Positions 41,566 to 51,060 are shown, numbered from the stretch's first letter. The stretch: 64,000 nt of DNA from Candidatus Eisenbergiella merdavium (GCA_019119595.1 DWWS01000021.1:177338-241337), one strand, 5' to 3'. Made by a program: numbers and translations. The notes: generated from the letters alone by a model not told the origin.

Positions 41566-44460
41566 TTATATGAAATCCGCCTCATGCAGGATGATCATAT
41601 CATTATCATCATATCTGCGGGAAAGCAGCACATCCATGAGATGCTTCGGCGTCTTTCTCTCCGCATGATCGATGGCCTCGTCCACAATTTCCCGCACATC
41701 CTTAACGGTCACAATGTGGTCGCTGGTCTGCATGTCCTCTATGCGCGTATGCAGAGCGAGCCGCCCCAGCTCGTCGATGGCGTACTCCTGCATCCTCGCA
41801 TACTGGCAGCCGTATGCCACCAGCGTGCTGTTGTCCAACGCCTCCACATCAAAGCTGGCGTTGAAGAAGGAGGCCATATCCGGATTCTCCTCCATAAGAT
41901 TTCTGATCCTGCGCTTCGTATCCATCAGGATGACCAGGATACCCCACCTTTCCTGATTCAATCCCTGCATCAGCTTCTTCGCGCAGTCCTCGTTTATCTC
42001 GCCCGCCTTTTCTACCATCAGCACTCCGCCAGCCAGCTTTTCCACCAGCTCCGCCGGAGATTTTTTGCTGGCATTTAAAGCGCTTCCGGTAATCTTGGCA
42101 ATCCGTCCGGAAAAATCCGGTTCCTTCGCCTTCAGATCCTTTACCACATTCTTCGCCAGCTCCAGCGTGCCTGCACCCGGCTCGCCGGTAATGATCAGAT
42201 TACCCGTATATGCGGCAAGGCTGATCTGATCCAGAGCGGCGACAAGACGCTTCATCGCCCCCTTCGTGGGTACAAAGGAAGCGAACAGCCGCTTCTCCGC
42301 GCTGCTCATGCCACGCTCTCCGGCAGGACGCTCCGCCTTCTGCTTTCCGGAGGCCCGTTCCGCCTTCCGTCCGGAAGCCGCCCCGCCTTCTGTTTCCGGC
42401 GCATCCTCTGATGGCTGCACAGCCCCTGACAGCCGCTCTTCGGGATCCGGATTCTGAGGAGCCTCTGCCGTTTCCGGCTCCTCTTTCTCCGTTGCCGCCG
42501 CTCTGGCCGCAACGGTTTCCGTCTCTGCCCTCCGTCCCTCTTCCAGGCCCCTCACAGGTTCCTGTGCTCTTTGCTGCGCTCCATCGGTTTCCTTTGTCAA
42601 AACAGGTGCTTCCGAAACAGCGGGAATCTCAGCAACAGGCGTATCCTCCGGCGCCGCAGAGGCTTCTGTTGCGGAAGGAGAGCCCGAAACGGAAGAGGCT
42701 TTCGCAGCGGCAGGCTTTCCCGAAGGAGCGAACGTTTCCGGCACAGCAGGCGTCTCCGGCACAACGCGCGCTTCCGGCATGGCAGCTCTTTCTGAACCTA
42801 AGGATACTTCCGGTACGACCGGCATTTCTAAACCTGCGGGCGCTTTCGCTGCCTCAGGCTCCTTTTCCGTACCGGCTACAGCAGCCGCAGCGGCCGCAGC
42901 TTTCAGCGCATTCTTCACTTCCTCCGCCGCCCAGATCTTTGTATGAGCGGAGATCACGCTGCCCGCATTCCGGTCTCTGCGGTCCACCGGGATACGTTCT
43001 TCCTTCTGAAGACGCTCGAGCATACCCTTTCTTGAGGTTTCGTCAAAGTCCCTGAAAAGAGCTCCCGTCTGCTCCTGCACGCGCTGCTTCAGCTCCTGCC
43101 GGCGCCTTTCCTCATTCTCACGCTTCATTTGCTCCCATTCGCGCATGATGTCTTCGATGTTCATCTGGCCGGTGATCTGTCTTTCCACCGGATGCCCCTC
43201 CGGCACAACCATACCGATCTGCCCATCATATTCCTGGGAGAGATAATTTTCATAACCTGTCTGCGCATGGGATGCGGTCTGGGCCGCTCTCCCGTCTTCG
43301 GCAGCGCGTACCTCTTTCGCTATCTGGTATTCCGCTGAAGGCTCCGCGGCATATACCGTCTCCGGTGCGGCTGCACAGGAAGCCGCGTTCTGTTCCGCGT
43401 ATACCCCTTCTGCAGGCTGTCCGGCCGCTCCCGCATAAACCGTATCCTCATCCGCGGCTTCCGCATAAACCGCTTCCTGGTATATCTGCTCCGCATTGCC
43501 GGACTGTATATAACCCGGCTCTGCATGATCCGGCTCTGCATAGCTCTGTTCCGCATAGACCGGCTCCGCATACGTCTGTTCCCGATAAGCAGGCTCTGCA
43601 TATGCCTCCTCCTGAGGCTTCCGGGCATAGGACGGATTCACATTCACCGCGGGCGCCGGACGGCCCTCCTGCATCAGCTCCTGCATGCTTGCCGCCAGCT
43701 CCTTCTGCAGGTTGATGGTATTATACTTTCCAACATCCATGGTTTTCACCTGGATATCCATTTCCTGCCCGTTCGGAGCTGACTTTTTCTTCGCGTTCCC
43801 TGCAGGCTCCTCCTGCAGCTCCTCCGGAACCTTCAGTCCCTGTCTGCGCATCATGTAAGCGTCAAACTTTCTCTGCTGCGACGGAGAAAGGGGCTGATGG
43901 AGTGTCTTCAGCTCCATGGCTTTCATCACGTATTTCCCGTCCCCGAACCACAGGATCAGCTCGTCGCACTCCTCCACGCACTTGGTCGCAAGACCTACCC
44001 GATGGTACAGATAAGCCAGCTCATAAGCCCATTTTTCCCGGTAATCCTTTTTCTTAAGCTCCTCAAGAACGGCGATCCGCTCCTCAAGCCCCACATCCTG
44101 CGCTTCATACAGCTTGTACTGAAGTACATACCTGCCGCTGTCGTTGGGCGCGACCTGCACAAAATCCTTATAATATTCGATCGCATGAACCACGTCGCCC
44201 ATTCTGATCGAAAGATCGCAGAGAGAATATATGATCATCCTGCCGGAGGGATGGCGTTCGTTTGCCATCTCAAGAAGAAGCTTGGCGTCTTCAAATCTCC
44301 GGTTGACTTTGTATACATCGCTGACCGTGCAGAGCATCATCACACTCTTCACTCTCGTCCAGTCAATCGTATCCGCAACCTTTGCCGCATCCACATATTT
44401 TTTCTGTGAAATCAGCGTTTTTATTTCCTCAGCCCGTATCTTGTATTCGTATTTATCCAA
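41566..44460 (-). CDS. large TPR-like protein with degenerate AAA+ P-loop domain
   Basis: A 964-residue, probably cytosolic protein. Residues 1-250 form TPR-like helical pairs (YVDAAKVADTIDW, YEAQDVGLEERIAVLEELKKK). A Tyr/Ala/Glu/Pro repeat stretch follows (AEPAYREQTYAEPVYAEQSY), then a charged coiled region and a long Ala/Pro/Glu/Val-rich linker. The C-terminal ~230 residues resemble an AAA+ core: NLIITGEPGAGTLELAKNVV (Walker A without its lysine), GGVLMVEKAGEI (Walker B-like), GILVILMDTKRRI. It may bind but not hydrolyse ATP. The likely start is TTG 44460, with GAGGTG upstream; the frame is open to ATG 44517. I do not recognise a named function. Confidence 0.72.
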   Translation of the reverse strand: MDKYEYKIRAEEIKTLISQKKYVDAAKVADTIDWTRVKSVMMLCTVSDVYKVNRRFEDAKLLLEMANERHPSGRMIIYSLCDLSIRMGDVVHAIEYYKDFVQVAPNDSGRYVLQYKLYEAQDVGLEERIAVLEELKKKDYREKWAYELAYLYHRVGLATKCVEECDELILWFGDGKYVMKAMELKTLHQPLSPSQQRKFDAYMMRRQGLKVPEELQEEPAGNAKKKSAPNGQEMDIQVKTMDVGKYNTINLQKELAASMQELMQEGRPAPAVNVNPSYARKPQEEAYAEPAYREQTYAEPVYAEQSYAEPDHAEPGYIQSGNAEQIYQEAVYAEAADEDTVYAGAAGQPAEGVYAEQNAASCAAAPETVYAAEPSAEYQIAKEVRAAEDGRAAQTASHAQTGYENYLSQEYDGQIGMVVPEGHPVERQITGQMNIEDIMREWEQMKRENEERRRQELKQRVQEQTGALFRDFDETSRKGMLERLQKEERIPVDRRDRNAGSVISAHTKIWAAEEVKNALKAAAAAAAVAGTEKEPEAAKAPAGLEMPVVPEVSLGSERAAMPEARVVPETPAVPETFAPSGKPAAAKASSVSGSPSATEASAAPEDTPVAEIPAVSEAPVLTKETDGAQQRAQEPVRGLEEGRRAETETVAARAAATEKEEPETAEAPQNPDPEERLSGAVQPSEDAPETEGGAASGRKAERASGKQKAERPAGERGMSSAEKRLFASFVPTKGAMKRLVAALDQISLAAYTGNLIITGEPGAGTLELAKNVVKDLKAKEPDFSGRIAKITGSALNASKKSPAELVEKLAGGVLMVEKAGEINEDCAKKLMQGLNQERWGILVILMDTKRRIRNLMEENPDMASFFNASFDVEALDNSTLVAYGCQYARMQEYAIDELGRLALHTRIEDMQTSDHIVTVKDVREIVDEAIDHAERKTPKHLMDVLLSRRYDDNDMIILHEADFI

Positions 44461-44559
44461 GGGTGTCACCTCTATTGTAAACTGATATGCGGACAGGCTC
44501 ATCCCCGCCCTCTGCACCAGCCCGGAGAAAACCGGGCGTCATGCCCATTACATCTTTTA

Positions 44560-44588
44560 AGTTTACCATAGCGACATAGTATTGTCAA
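44560..44588 (-). promoter_or_regulatory. promoter of the large TPR/P-loop gene
   Basis: Minus-strand TTGACA (44588-44583), 17 bases, then TAAACT (44565-44560). The start site near 44553 supports a translation start at 44517 or, more likely, 44460; a CCCGG/CCGGG hairpin lies in the leader at about 44521-44536. Confidence 0.68.
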
Positions 44589-44681
44589 AGTCAAACAAGC
44601 CGCCGAAAAGCCCGAAAACTGGAATTTTTTTCTGTTCTGTAGACGGTTTTTCATGAAACAGTTTTTCGAAGTTATTTTATC

Positions 44682-44725
44682 GCAAAAGCAAAACACCGGC
44701 AATCCGATGAAAAGGACAGCCGGTG
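44682..44725 (-). terminator. terminator of the CdaR-type gene
   Basis: Minus-strand CACCGGC (44725-44719) pairs with GCCGGTG (44700-44694), followed by TTTTGCTTTTGC. It lies about 65 bases after the regulator stop. Confidence 0.78.
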
Positions 44726-44788
44726 CCGTATCAAACTTCTTTTTTACAACGTTACACAATAGATTCGGGTACATCCCCTTTATCCGGA

Positions 44789-45877
44789 TCAGTAATCCAC
44801 ACTCTCCAGATATTTCATATAGCTTACCACCATCAGCGCAATCTTGAAGGTCAGAGCGTCATCGAATACCCGGATGTCCAGCCCCGTGCTCTTCTGCAGC
44901 TTCTCAATCCTGTAAACCAGCGTATTTCTGTGGATGAAAAGCTGCCTGGAGGTCTCCGAAACATTCAGATTGTTCTCAAAAAACTTATTGATGGTAGTGA
45001 GGGTTTCCTCCTCCATATCGTAGGGAACATTTTCCCCGAAGATCTCGTCGATAAAGATCTTGCACAGATTGACCGGAAGCTGATAGATCAGACGGCCGAT
45101 CCCAAGTCTGGAATAAGCGATGACATTCTTCTCGGCATAGAAGATCTTTCCCACATCCAGAGCCATCTTGGCTTCCTTATAGGACTTGGATACCTCTCTC
45201 AGCTCGCCCACAACGGTGCCATAGGCGACGCGCACGTTCATCATCGCCTCGCTGTTCATCATATCAACGATCATATCCGCCGTCTTTTCGATGGTTTCCA
45301 TGTCATCGGCATGCTCAAGCGCTTTGATCAGGATGATATTCCGCTCGTCAACCGCGGTGATATAGTCGCCGTTCTGGCTGGAAAACAGGCTCTTCAGAAG
45401 CTCGGTGGCACTGTTGTCCTTTTCGATCTTCGTCTCGATCAGATATACGATACGCGGACATTCCACCTCAATGTGAAGCTTCTGAGCACGATTGTAGATA
45501 TCCACCAGAAGCAGGTTGTCCAGAATCAGATTCTGGAAGAAATTGTTCCGGTCAAACCTCTCCTTATAAGCGATGATCAGGTTCTGAACACAGCTGACCG
45601 CGATCTTTCCCACCATATAGACATCATCGCTTGGCCCCTGCGCTACCAGAATATAAGCCGGTTCTCCGTCATCCAGTATTTTCAGCAGGTGACGGCCGCC
45701 CACCACCTGACTGTCCGCAGGTGAAGAAGCGAAATTCTCAACAATATCCCCCGATATATCAATATCCTCTGTTGTGGCGGCAACCTTCATGCCCTCCACA
45801 TCATAGACTCCCAGATCAACCTTGGTGATCGTTCTCAGTTCATCTATGCTGTTCTGTATTACCTGATTGGAAATCAT
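44789..45877 (-). CDS. CdaR/PucR-type transcriptional regulator
   Basis: A 362-residue regulator. The N-terminal part (MISNQVIQNSIDELRTITKVDLGVYDVEGMKV) resembles the sugar-diacid-recognition domain of CdaR; the middle holds a GGDEF-like regulatory module typical of this family (VRVAYGTVVGELREVSKSYKEAKMAL); the C-terminal PucR-type helix-turn-helix is NLNVSETSRQLFIHRNTLVYRIEKLQ. It lies directly downstream of the MsmX-like ATPase gene, with its own promoter and terminators on both sides, and may respond to a carbon-source signal. The target genes are not evident. Confidence 0.87.
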   Translation of the reverse strand: MISNQVIQNSIDELRTITKVDLGVYDVEGMKVAATTEDIDISGDIVENFASSPADSQVVGGRHLLKILDDGEPAYILVAQGPSDDVYMVGKIAVSCVQNLIIAYKERFDRNNFFQNLILDNLLLVDIYNRAQKLHIEVECPRIVYLIETKIEKDNSATELLKSLFSSQNGDYITAVDERNIILIKALEHADDMETIEKTADMIVDMMNSEAMMNVRVAYGTVVGELREVSKSYKEAKMALDVGKIFYAEKNVIAYSRLGIGRLIYQLPVNLCKIFIDEIFGENVPYDMEEETLTTINKFFENNLNVSETSRQLFIHRNTLVYRIEKLQKSTGLDIRVFDDALTFKIALMVVSYMKYLESVDY

Positions 45878-45908
45878 CTCTCTTTCCGTCCTTTCCCAGT
45901 CTTACTTT

Positions 45909-45937
45909 ACTATAAAGCAATTTTAGAAATCCGTCAA
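45909..45937 (-). promoter_or_regulatory. promoter of the CdaR-type gene
   Basis: Minus-strand TTGACG (45937-45932), 17 bases, then TATAGT (45914-45909), 32 bases before ATG 45877. Confidence 0.75.
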
Positions 45938-45990
45938 TCAATTTGAAAGAGGGCAAATAGCAACCCGACTCACAGCGGTTCTTTCAGGAT

Positions 45991-46026
45991 TAAAAAAAGG
46001 GAAGATGCAAACGCATCCTCCCTTAT
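45991..46026 (-). terminator. terminator of the MsmX-type ATPase gene
   Basis: Minus-strand AAGGGAGGATGC-GTTT-GCATCTTCCCTT (one G-U pair) runs into seven Ts. It starts about 11 bases after the stop codon. Confidence 0.85.
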
Positions 46027-46036
46027 GTTCCTATGC

Positions 46037-47146
46037 TTAGTTGGTGATGATCTGCTCGGTTTCCTTGTCGAATACGTGAATCTTCTCAACGTCGAAAGCA
46101 AACTTAACAGTGTCGCCAGGTCTGGAAGTCGTACGAGGATCCACTCTTGCGGTGATCGGGAACTCAGCCAGATCGAAGTAAAGGAATACTTCTGCACCAA
46201 GCAACTCGTATACTCTTACGGTAGACTCGAATACGCACTTCGCGGTCTCGATGAACATCTGAGAATCATATACATCCTCAGGACGGATACCAAAGGTAAC
46301 GGTCTTTCCAACATATCCGCCGTCGATCAGCTTCTTGGACTTCGCGGGAGGCAGCGGAATGGACTTTCCGGCAACCTTCAGGGAAGCGTTGGAGCCGTTC
46401 GCCTCTACAACAGCATCCAGGAAGTTCATCTGAGGGGATCCCATGAATCCTGCAACGAACAGGTTCTGCGGCTTGTCATACAGGTTCTGAGGGGTATCTA
46501 CCTGCTGGATAACGCCGTCCTTCATAACAACGATTCTGGTTCCCAGCGTCATAGCCTCGGTCTGGTCATGCGTTACGTAGATGATGGTGGTGCCCAGTCT
46601 CTGATGCAGCTTGGCAATCTCGATACGCATCTGCACACGCAGCTTTGCATCCAAGTTGGACAGAGGCTCGTCCATCAGGAATACCTTAGGGTTACGCACG
46701 ATAGCACGTCCCATGGCAACACGCTGTCTCTGACCACCGGAAAGAGCCTTCGGCTTACGGTCAAGGAGAGGGGTCAGGTCAAGGATCTTAGCCGCTTCCT
46801 TAACCATCTTGTCGATCTCATCCTTCGGAACCTTTCTCAGCTTCAGTCCGAAAGCCATGTTGTCATAAACGGACATATGAGGATACAGAGCGTAGTTCTG
46901 GAATACCATTGCGATATCTCTGTCCTTAGGCTCTACGTCGTTTACAACTCTGTCGCCGATCTTCAGCTCACCGGAAGAGATATCTTCCAGACCTGCGATC
47001 ATACGAAGGGTCGTGGACTTACCACATCCGGACGGACCTACGAAGATGATGAATTCTTTATCAGCGATTTCCAGGTTGAAGTCTTTAACAGCTTCAAATC
47101 CGTTAGGATACACCTTGCAGATGTTCTTCAACGATAAACTTGCCAT
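46037..47146 (-). CDS. MsmX/UgpC-type sugar ABC transporter ATPase
   Basis: A 369-residue ATPase. The nucleotide-binding domain has GPSGCGKSTTLRM (Walker A), the signature LSGGQRQRVAMGRAIV, FLMDEPLSNLDAKLR (Walker B) and the switch YVTHDQ. The C-terminal TOBE/MalK-type domain (FGIRPEDVYDSQMF) follows. It has no permease next to it, which is the pattern of a shared ATPase serving several sugar importers; the LplBC-type system at 5.5-9.1 kb lacks an ATPase and is a probable client (inference). ATG 47146 follows GGAGG. Confidence 0.95.
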   Translation of the reverse strand: MASLSLKNICKVYPNGFEAVKDFNLEIADKEFIIFVGPSGCGKSTTLRMIAGLEDISSGELKIGDRVVNDVEPKDRDIAMVFQNYALYPHMSVYDNMAFGLKLRKVPKDEIDKMVKEAAKILDLTPLLDRKPKALSGGQRQRVAMGRAIVRNPKVFLMDEPLSNLDAKLRVQMRIEIAKLHQRLGTTIIYVTHDQTEAMTLGTRIVVMKDGVIQQVDTPQNLYDKPQNLFVAGFMGSPQMNFLDAVVEANGSNASLKVAGKSIPLPPAKSKKLIDGGYVGKTVTFGIRPEDVYDSQMFIETAKCVFESTVRVYELLGAEVFLYFDLAEFPITARVDPRTTSRPGDTVKFAFDVEKIHVFDKETEQIITN

Positions 47147-47216
47147 TTTTGTCAGCCTCCCTAAAAATAATGGTTTACATGTATCCAGTGACATTCTGTC
47201 AACTGAGCCTGCAATT

Positions 47217-47245
47217 AGTATAACTGAGAAAAAAAGTTTTGACCA
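47217..47245 (-). promoter_or_regulatory. promoter of the MsmX-type gene
   Basis: Minus-strand TGGTCA (47245-47240), 17 bases, then TATACT (47222-47217). A second -35-like TTGACA lies downstream with TGTAAA 17 bases further, so two starts are possible. Confidence 0.6.
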
Positions 47246-47370
47246 TACCACAAATTCACAAAGATTTATCGTGCCATTGTAAAATTTGCTAACAAAAAGA
47301 TAATCGAATTTTGAGGCCTGTCAACATGCTGAATCCGGCATTCCAAACTTATACACTTTTACCATAGGGC

Positions 47371-48144
47371 TCATGATTCCGCCGATTCGGGATCCTCCGT
47401 TTCCAGTGCCGCACGCTCCTCCTGAATCTGTCCTCGGATATTCTCCTCCTCCAGCTTCCTCTGCTTCTCTTCCTCCTCTTCCCGGATGAAGGACAGGGTT
47501 TCCAGCTCCTCTCCGTCCGCCGCATTTTCCTCATCAGGCTCAAAACGCCTGAAGATCTTAACAAACTGCATGCTGCACAGGTAGGCCGGCACGGAAAATC
47601 CGAACAGGATCACGAACGGCATCGCCTGGGCGACCAGCAGAAACAGAGCGATCGGAAGAAGATTGATGAGGATCATCAGAATCGTTCTGGGCAGATTCAG
47701 AATGCTCATCAAAAACGCGTTGCGGACGGTGTTTTTCACGGTATTCTCAAAACGGGAAAGCACCGGAAAAACATAAAGCATGGTAAATACGTAGATGATC
47801 GCCACAATAATGAGCAGAACGGTCATAACGCGTCCAAAGGACAGGCCGCCGCTGCGGATGATCATAAAGTCTCCAAAAAGGATCAAAAACACCAGAAGCG
47901 CCAGGATCCAGATGATCGTCGCCTGCTTGAAATTTTCCTTAAAGGACTTGAAATATCCCCTGATTATGTAGCAGTCCTCTCCCCGGACCATCTTGATCGT
48001 CATATAGTAGAGCGCCGTCATCGCGTCTCCCGCTGTGATGATCGGCATACATAAAAAAAGCGTGATGATGTTCAGTATCATCAAGTCAGCCACTTTGGAC
48101 AGAAACGCCATAAGCGGGCTGTCCAGATTAAAAAGTCTTCCCAT
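47371..48144 (-). CDS. YesL-family (DUF624) membrane protein
   Basis: A 257-residue protein with about five helices. The family opening LFNLDSPLMAFLSKVADLMILNIITLFLCMPIITAGDAMTALYYM is clear (read in segments). The C-terminal ~60 residues are a charged Glu/Lys/Arg coiled tail on the cytosolic side. YesL proteins accompany YesMN two-component and sugar transport genes, but their role is not known. ATG 48144 follows AGGAGAGG. It stands upstream of the ATPase gene, separated by that gene's promoter. Confidence 0.9.
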   Translation of the reverse strand: MGRLFNLDSPLMAFLSKVADLMILNIITLFLCMPIITAGDAMTALYYMTIKMVRGEDCYIIRGYFKSFKENFKQATIIWILALLVFLILFGDFMIIRSGGLSFGRVMTVLLIIVAIIYVFTMLYVFPVLSRFENTVKNTVRNAFLMSILNLPRTILMILINLLPIALFLLVAQAMPFVILFGFSVPAYLCSMQFVKIFRRFEPDEENAADGEELETLSFIREEEEEKQRKLEEENIRGQIQEERAALETEDPESAES

Positions 48145-48258
48145 TTGTACCTCTCCTGTTTTTTTCCTGCCGCGGCGCCGTCCGCCGCCGGTTGAAGCTT
48201 TGATTTTTACGGGCCGTAAAGCGGGACGCCGCTCTGCCCGAACTGTTGCCTGATAAGT

Positions 48259-48287
48259 ATCATACTACGCCGCCCGGTTTCGTGCAA
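48259..48287 (-). promoter_or_regulatory. promoter of the yesL-like gene, overlapped by a 9-bp stem
   Basis: Minus-strand TTGCAC (48287-48282), 17 bases, then TATGAT (48264-48259). A perfect GCCGCCCGG/CCGGGCGGC inverted repeat (48269-48277 and 48300-48308) encloses the -35; it may also end transcription of the dehydrogenase gene, although no U tract follows. Confidence 0.6.
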
Positions 48288-48315
48288 GTCCAATCCTGCC
48301 CGGGCGGCGCGGCAT

Positions 48316-49293
48316 TCACTCCACCAGATTATCCAGCGGAAGCCCCAGCGCAAGCGCTCTGGCGTTTTCCAACGTTTCGTAGGCGATGGCCTGCATGGCC
48401 TCCACGGTAAAAAATCCCATATGGGAGGTGACCAGCACGTTGGGAAAGGTCACGAGCCTGGCAAGATTTTCATCCTGAATGATCTCCCCGGAGAAATCCT
48501 CATAGAAAAGGCCTTCTTCCTCCTCATATACGTCCAGTCCCACTCCGCCGAACTTTTTCGCGGCCAAGGCCTCGATCAGCGCCTGCGTATCGATGAGAGC
48601 GCCTCTGGAGGTATTCACCAGATAAACGCCGTCCTTCATGCTCTGTATGCTCCTGCGGTTGATCAGATACCGGGTCTGGGGCGTAAGGGGACAATGCAGG
48701 GAAATATAATCCGACTTCGCAAGAAGCTCCTCAAGCGTGACATAGCGCACGCCCAGATTTTCATTGGGATAGGGATCATAGGCCAGCACCTGCATGCCGA
48801 AGCCTTCGAAAATACGGATCATGGCCTGACCGATCTTTCCGGTTCCCACAACGCCGGCCACCTTATGGTAGAGGTCTGTCCCCATGAGCCCGTTTATGCT
48901 CATGTTGAATTCCCTCGTCCTCCCGTACGCCTTATGGGTGCAGCGGTTCACGGTCAGCAGCATGGCCATCGCATATTCGGCCACCGCCTCCGGAGAATAG
49001 CTTGGCACACGGAGCACGGCAATGCGCCCCTTTGCCGCGCGGATATCCACATGATTGAAGCCGGCGCTGCGAAGGAGCAGCCCCTTCACCTTATTCTCCA
49101 CAAGCCAGTCGATCATCTGCCGGTCCACATAGTCGTTTACAAAAATACACACCGCGTCATAGCCCTTTGCCAGAAACATGGTGTCCCGGTTAAAGGGCAG
49201 CTCGATGAAGCGCAGCTCAAAGCCGTAATCCGCCGCCATCGGTTCAAACCAGATCCGGTCATAGGGCTTGGTGCTGAAAAAAGCGATCTGCAT
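48316..49293 (-). CDS. D-lactate dehydrogenase (2-hydroxyacid dehydrogenase family)
   Basis: A 325-residue NAD-dependent enzyme most like fermentative D-lactate dehydrogenase. It starts MQIAFFSTKPYDRIWFEPM, has LLRSAGFNHVDIRAAKGRIAVLRVPSYSPEAVAEYA (substrate loop), the Rossmann VAGVVGTGKIGQAMIRIF, VNTSRGALIDTQAL (catalytic Arg) and VLVTSHMGFFTVEA (catalytic His). It probably reduces pyruvate to D-lactate during fermentation. The chosen start at 49293 has GGAAAGGAAGG upstream; the frame is open to 49380. Confidence 0.92.
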   Translation of the reverse strand: MQIAFFSTKPYDRIWFEPMAADYGFELRFIELPFNRDTMFLAKGYDAVCIFVNDYVDRQMIDWLVENKVKGLLLRSAGFNHVDIRAAKGRIAVLRVPSYSPEAVAEYAMAMLLTVNRCTHKAYGRTREFNMSINGLMGTDLYHKVAGVVGTGKIGQAMIRIFEGFGMQVLAYDPYPNENLGVRYVTLEELLAKSDYISLHCPLTPQTRYLINRRSIQSMKDGVYLVNTSRGALIDTQALIEALAAKKFGGVGLDVYEEEEGLFYEDFSGEIIQDENLARLVTFPNVLVTSHMGFFTVEAMQAIAYETLENARALALGLPLDNLVE

Positions 49294-49424
49294 AGAAAAA
49301 GCCTTCCTTTCCACCTGAAACCGGCAGGCGGCCGGCCCGCCGGTTTGTTCACAGCAATTTTTTGTGCCTGACGGCGACATCCGTCAGGTACTGTATTGCT
49401 AAGTGTACTCAAAAGGCCTGAAAT

Positions 49425-50030
49425 CTATCCAATCAGCTCAAGCACAAAATCCTTCACCGTCTCTCCCATATCATGGAAAAAATCCCGAAAGGTTTTCTTC
49501 GTCTCCTCTACGACCGCTTCCTTCACCGGCTCCACAACATTTTCCCGGATGGCCTCTTCCGCGCTCTCCATGATCCCGCTTCCATATTTCTCGTAAAGGG
49601 TCTGCGCGCCGCTTAAAATATCCTCCCGGTCCAGACCGAGCTCGTTCGCCCGGCGCATCAGCTCTGAGATCTGCTCCTTCTGCTCCTGTGTGAGCGTTAT
49701 GTCAAGCTCCTCCTGTGCCTGGCTGATCGCGTCGTCGATCTGCTCCTGCGTGGAAAGCGTTCCGTCCTCCAGCTCTTCCAGCAGCTTATCCAGAACCTTC
49801 TTCTGTTCGTCATCGAGCAGGCCGAAAAAGCTCTCCTGCTGCGTTTCCGCGGACGAAGGATTCTCTGTCCGTTTTTCTCCGGACGCAGAGGCGTCCCCGC
49901 TTCCTCCGTCAGATGCAAGAAGCACCTGTGCCGGAACGGCTCCTGCCGCCGAAGCGCCCTGCACCAGAGTAAACGCCGCCGCACACGCCAAAATCCATCT
50001 GCCCGCCTTACCGATATTCCGCCTCTTCAA
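49425..50030 (-). CDS. secreted helical protein of unknown function
   Basis: About 201 residues. A signal peptide (KRRNIGKAGRWILACAAAFTLVQGASA) is followed by a Ser/Gly/Glu linker and a mostly helical, acidic body (LDDEQKKVLDKLLEELEDG, LDITLTQEQKEQISELMRRANELG) that vaguely resembles DUF1002 proteins. The likely start is TTG 50030 or GTG 50042 because no ATG is present; GGAG lies just upstream. It overlaps the end of the lipase gene, so both are probably translated from one mRNA. Confidence 0.65.
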   Translation of the reverse strand: MKRRNIGKAGRWILACAAAFTLVQGASAAGAVPAQVLLASDGGSGDASASGEKRTENPSSAETQQESFFGLLDDEQKKVLDKLLEELEDGTLSTQEQIDDAISQAQEELDITLTQEQKEQISELMRRANELGLDREDILSGAQTLYEKYGSGIMESAEEAIRENVVEPVKEAVVEETKKTFRDFFHDMGETVKDFVLELIG

Positions 50031-51060
50031 TCCCGCTTCCACTCCTTTCCGGCAACTCGCCGGGCCGGATCGTTTTCACGATCCATTCATACAGCTCCTT
50101 CCACACCAGTTCCCTGTCCGCCTCGTTCACCAGCTCATGACGGTCGTTTTCGTACAGCTTCATGGACACGTCCCGCATCCCCAGCTGGAGAAAAGAATCG
50201 TACACCTGGCGGACCGCTCTTCCGTAATCTCCCACCGGATCCATCTCCCCGGCGACGAAGCGGACAGGAAGATGCCTGGGCGTCCCTTCCAGCCGTCTGT
50301 CGTCGTGCAGTCTCTGAATGAGCGTAAAAAGCGTTGCAAAGCCGTTTAACGTAAAGGTAAAGCCGCAGAGCGGGTCCGCGTTGTATTTCGCCACCTCCTG
50401 CGGATCCCGGGAAAGCCAGTCCATGGCCGATACGGGATGGGAGATCCTCCGGTTATAGCTTCCGAAGGCGAGGGCGTTCACCAGACCGCTTTTGTGCTTC
50501 TCCCCCTGCAGGGCGGTCAGAACGCGCACCAGCCCCAGGGAGGTTTTCAAAAGCCTCTCAGACTGCATTCCGGTTCCCATGATCACGGCACCGGAAAGCC
50601 CCTCCCCATATCGGCAGAGGTAATTTCTCAGGACAAAGGAGCCCATGCTGTGCCCGAGCATCAGGTAAGGAATCCGCGTCATGTTCTCCTGCTGCGGGCC
50701 CTTCTGCGCCGCCGATGTGCGCTCCGCCGGCGTGTGTTCCTTCAAGGCATGCTCCTTCAGGATATGCATCCTCAGCGCATGCACATCCTCCACCAGCACG
50801 TCCGGGGCGTTTTCATGGCAGAAATAGCCGTAAGGATGATCTTCTCCCGCACTCTTTCCATGGCCAAGATGGTCATGGCCTGTTACCAGAATCCCCCGTT
50901 TCGCAAGATAACGGGCGAACGGGTCATACCGGTCCGCATACTCCGCCATGCCGTGCACGATCTGGAGCGCACAGAGCGGATTCCCGTTCGGCCTCCACTC
51001 CACCGCATGAATTTTCGTCCGCCCGTCGGCGGAAGGATAGTAAAATTCTCTTTTTTTCAT
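50008..51060 (-). CDS. alpha/beta hydrolase, lysophospholipase/monoacylglycerol-lipase-like
   Basis: A 350-residue hydrolase (hydrolase_4 family). The oxyanion/His loop is VTGHDHLGHGKSAGED, the nucleophile elbow LGHSMGSFVLRNYL (Ser), the acid in VAGEMDPVGDYGRAV and the catalytic His in YENDRHELVNEAD. An Ala/Glu-rich insertion (LKEHALKEHTPAERTSAAQ) lies between strands near residue 115. No signal peptide is seen. AGGG precedes ATG 51060. It is downstream of metG by 61 bases, but the intervening stretch shows no clear promoter. Confidence 0.88.
   Translation of the reverse strand: MKKREFYYPSADGRTKIHAVEWRPNGNPLCALQIVHGMAEYADRYDPFARYLAKRGILVTGHDHLGHGKSAGEDHPYGYFCHENAPDVLVEDVHALRMHILKEHALKEHTPAERTSAAQKGPQQENMTRIPYLMLGHSMGSFVLRNYLCRYGEGLSGAVIMGTGMQSERLLKTSLGLVRVLTALQGEKHKSGLVNALAFGSYNRRISHPVSAMDWLSRDPQEVAKYNADPLCGFTFTLNGFATLFTLIQRLHDDRRLEGTPRHLPVRFVAGEMDPVGDYGRAVRQVYDSFLQLGMRDVSMKLYENDRHELVNEADRELVWKELYEWIVKTIRPGELPERSGSGIEEAEYR

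Noticed and set aside
43300..43700. CRISPR-like or minisatellite array in the large TPR/P-loop gene
   Set aside because: The repetition encodes Tyr-Ala-Glu-Pro peptide units in frame within one continuous ORF; spacing and sequence vary, so it is a coding repeat.
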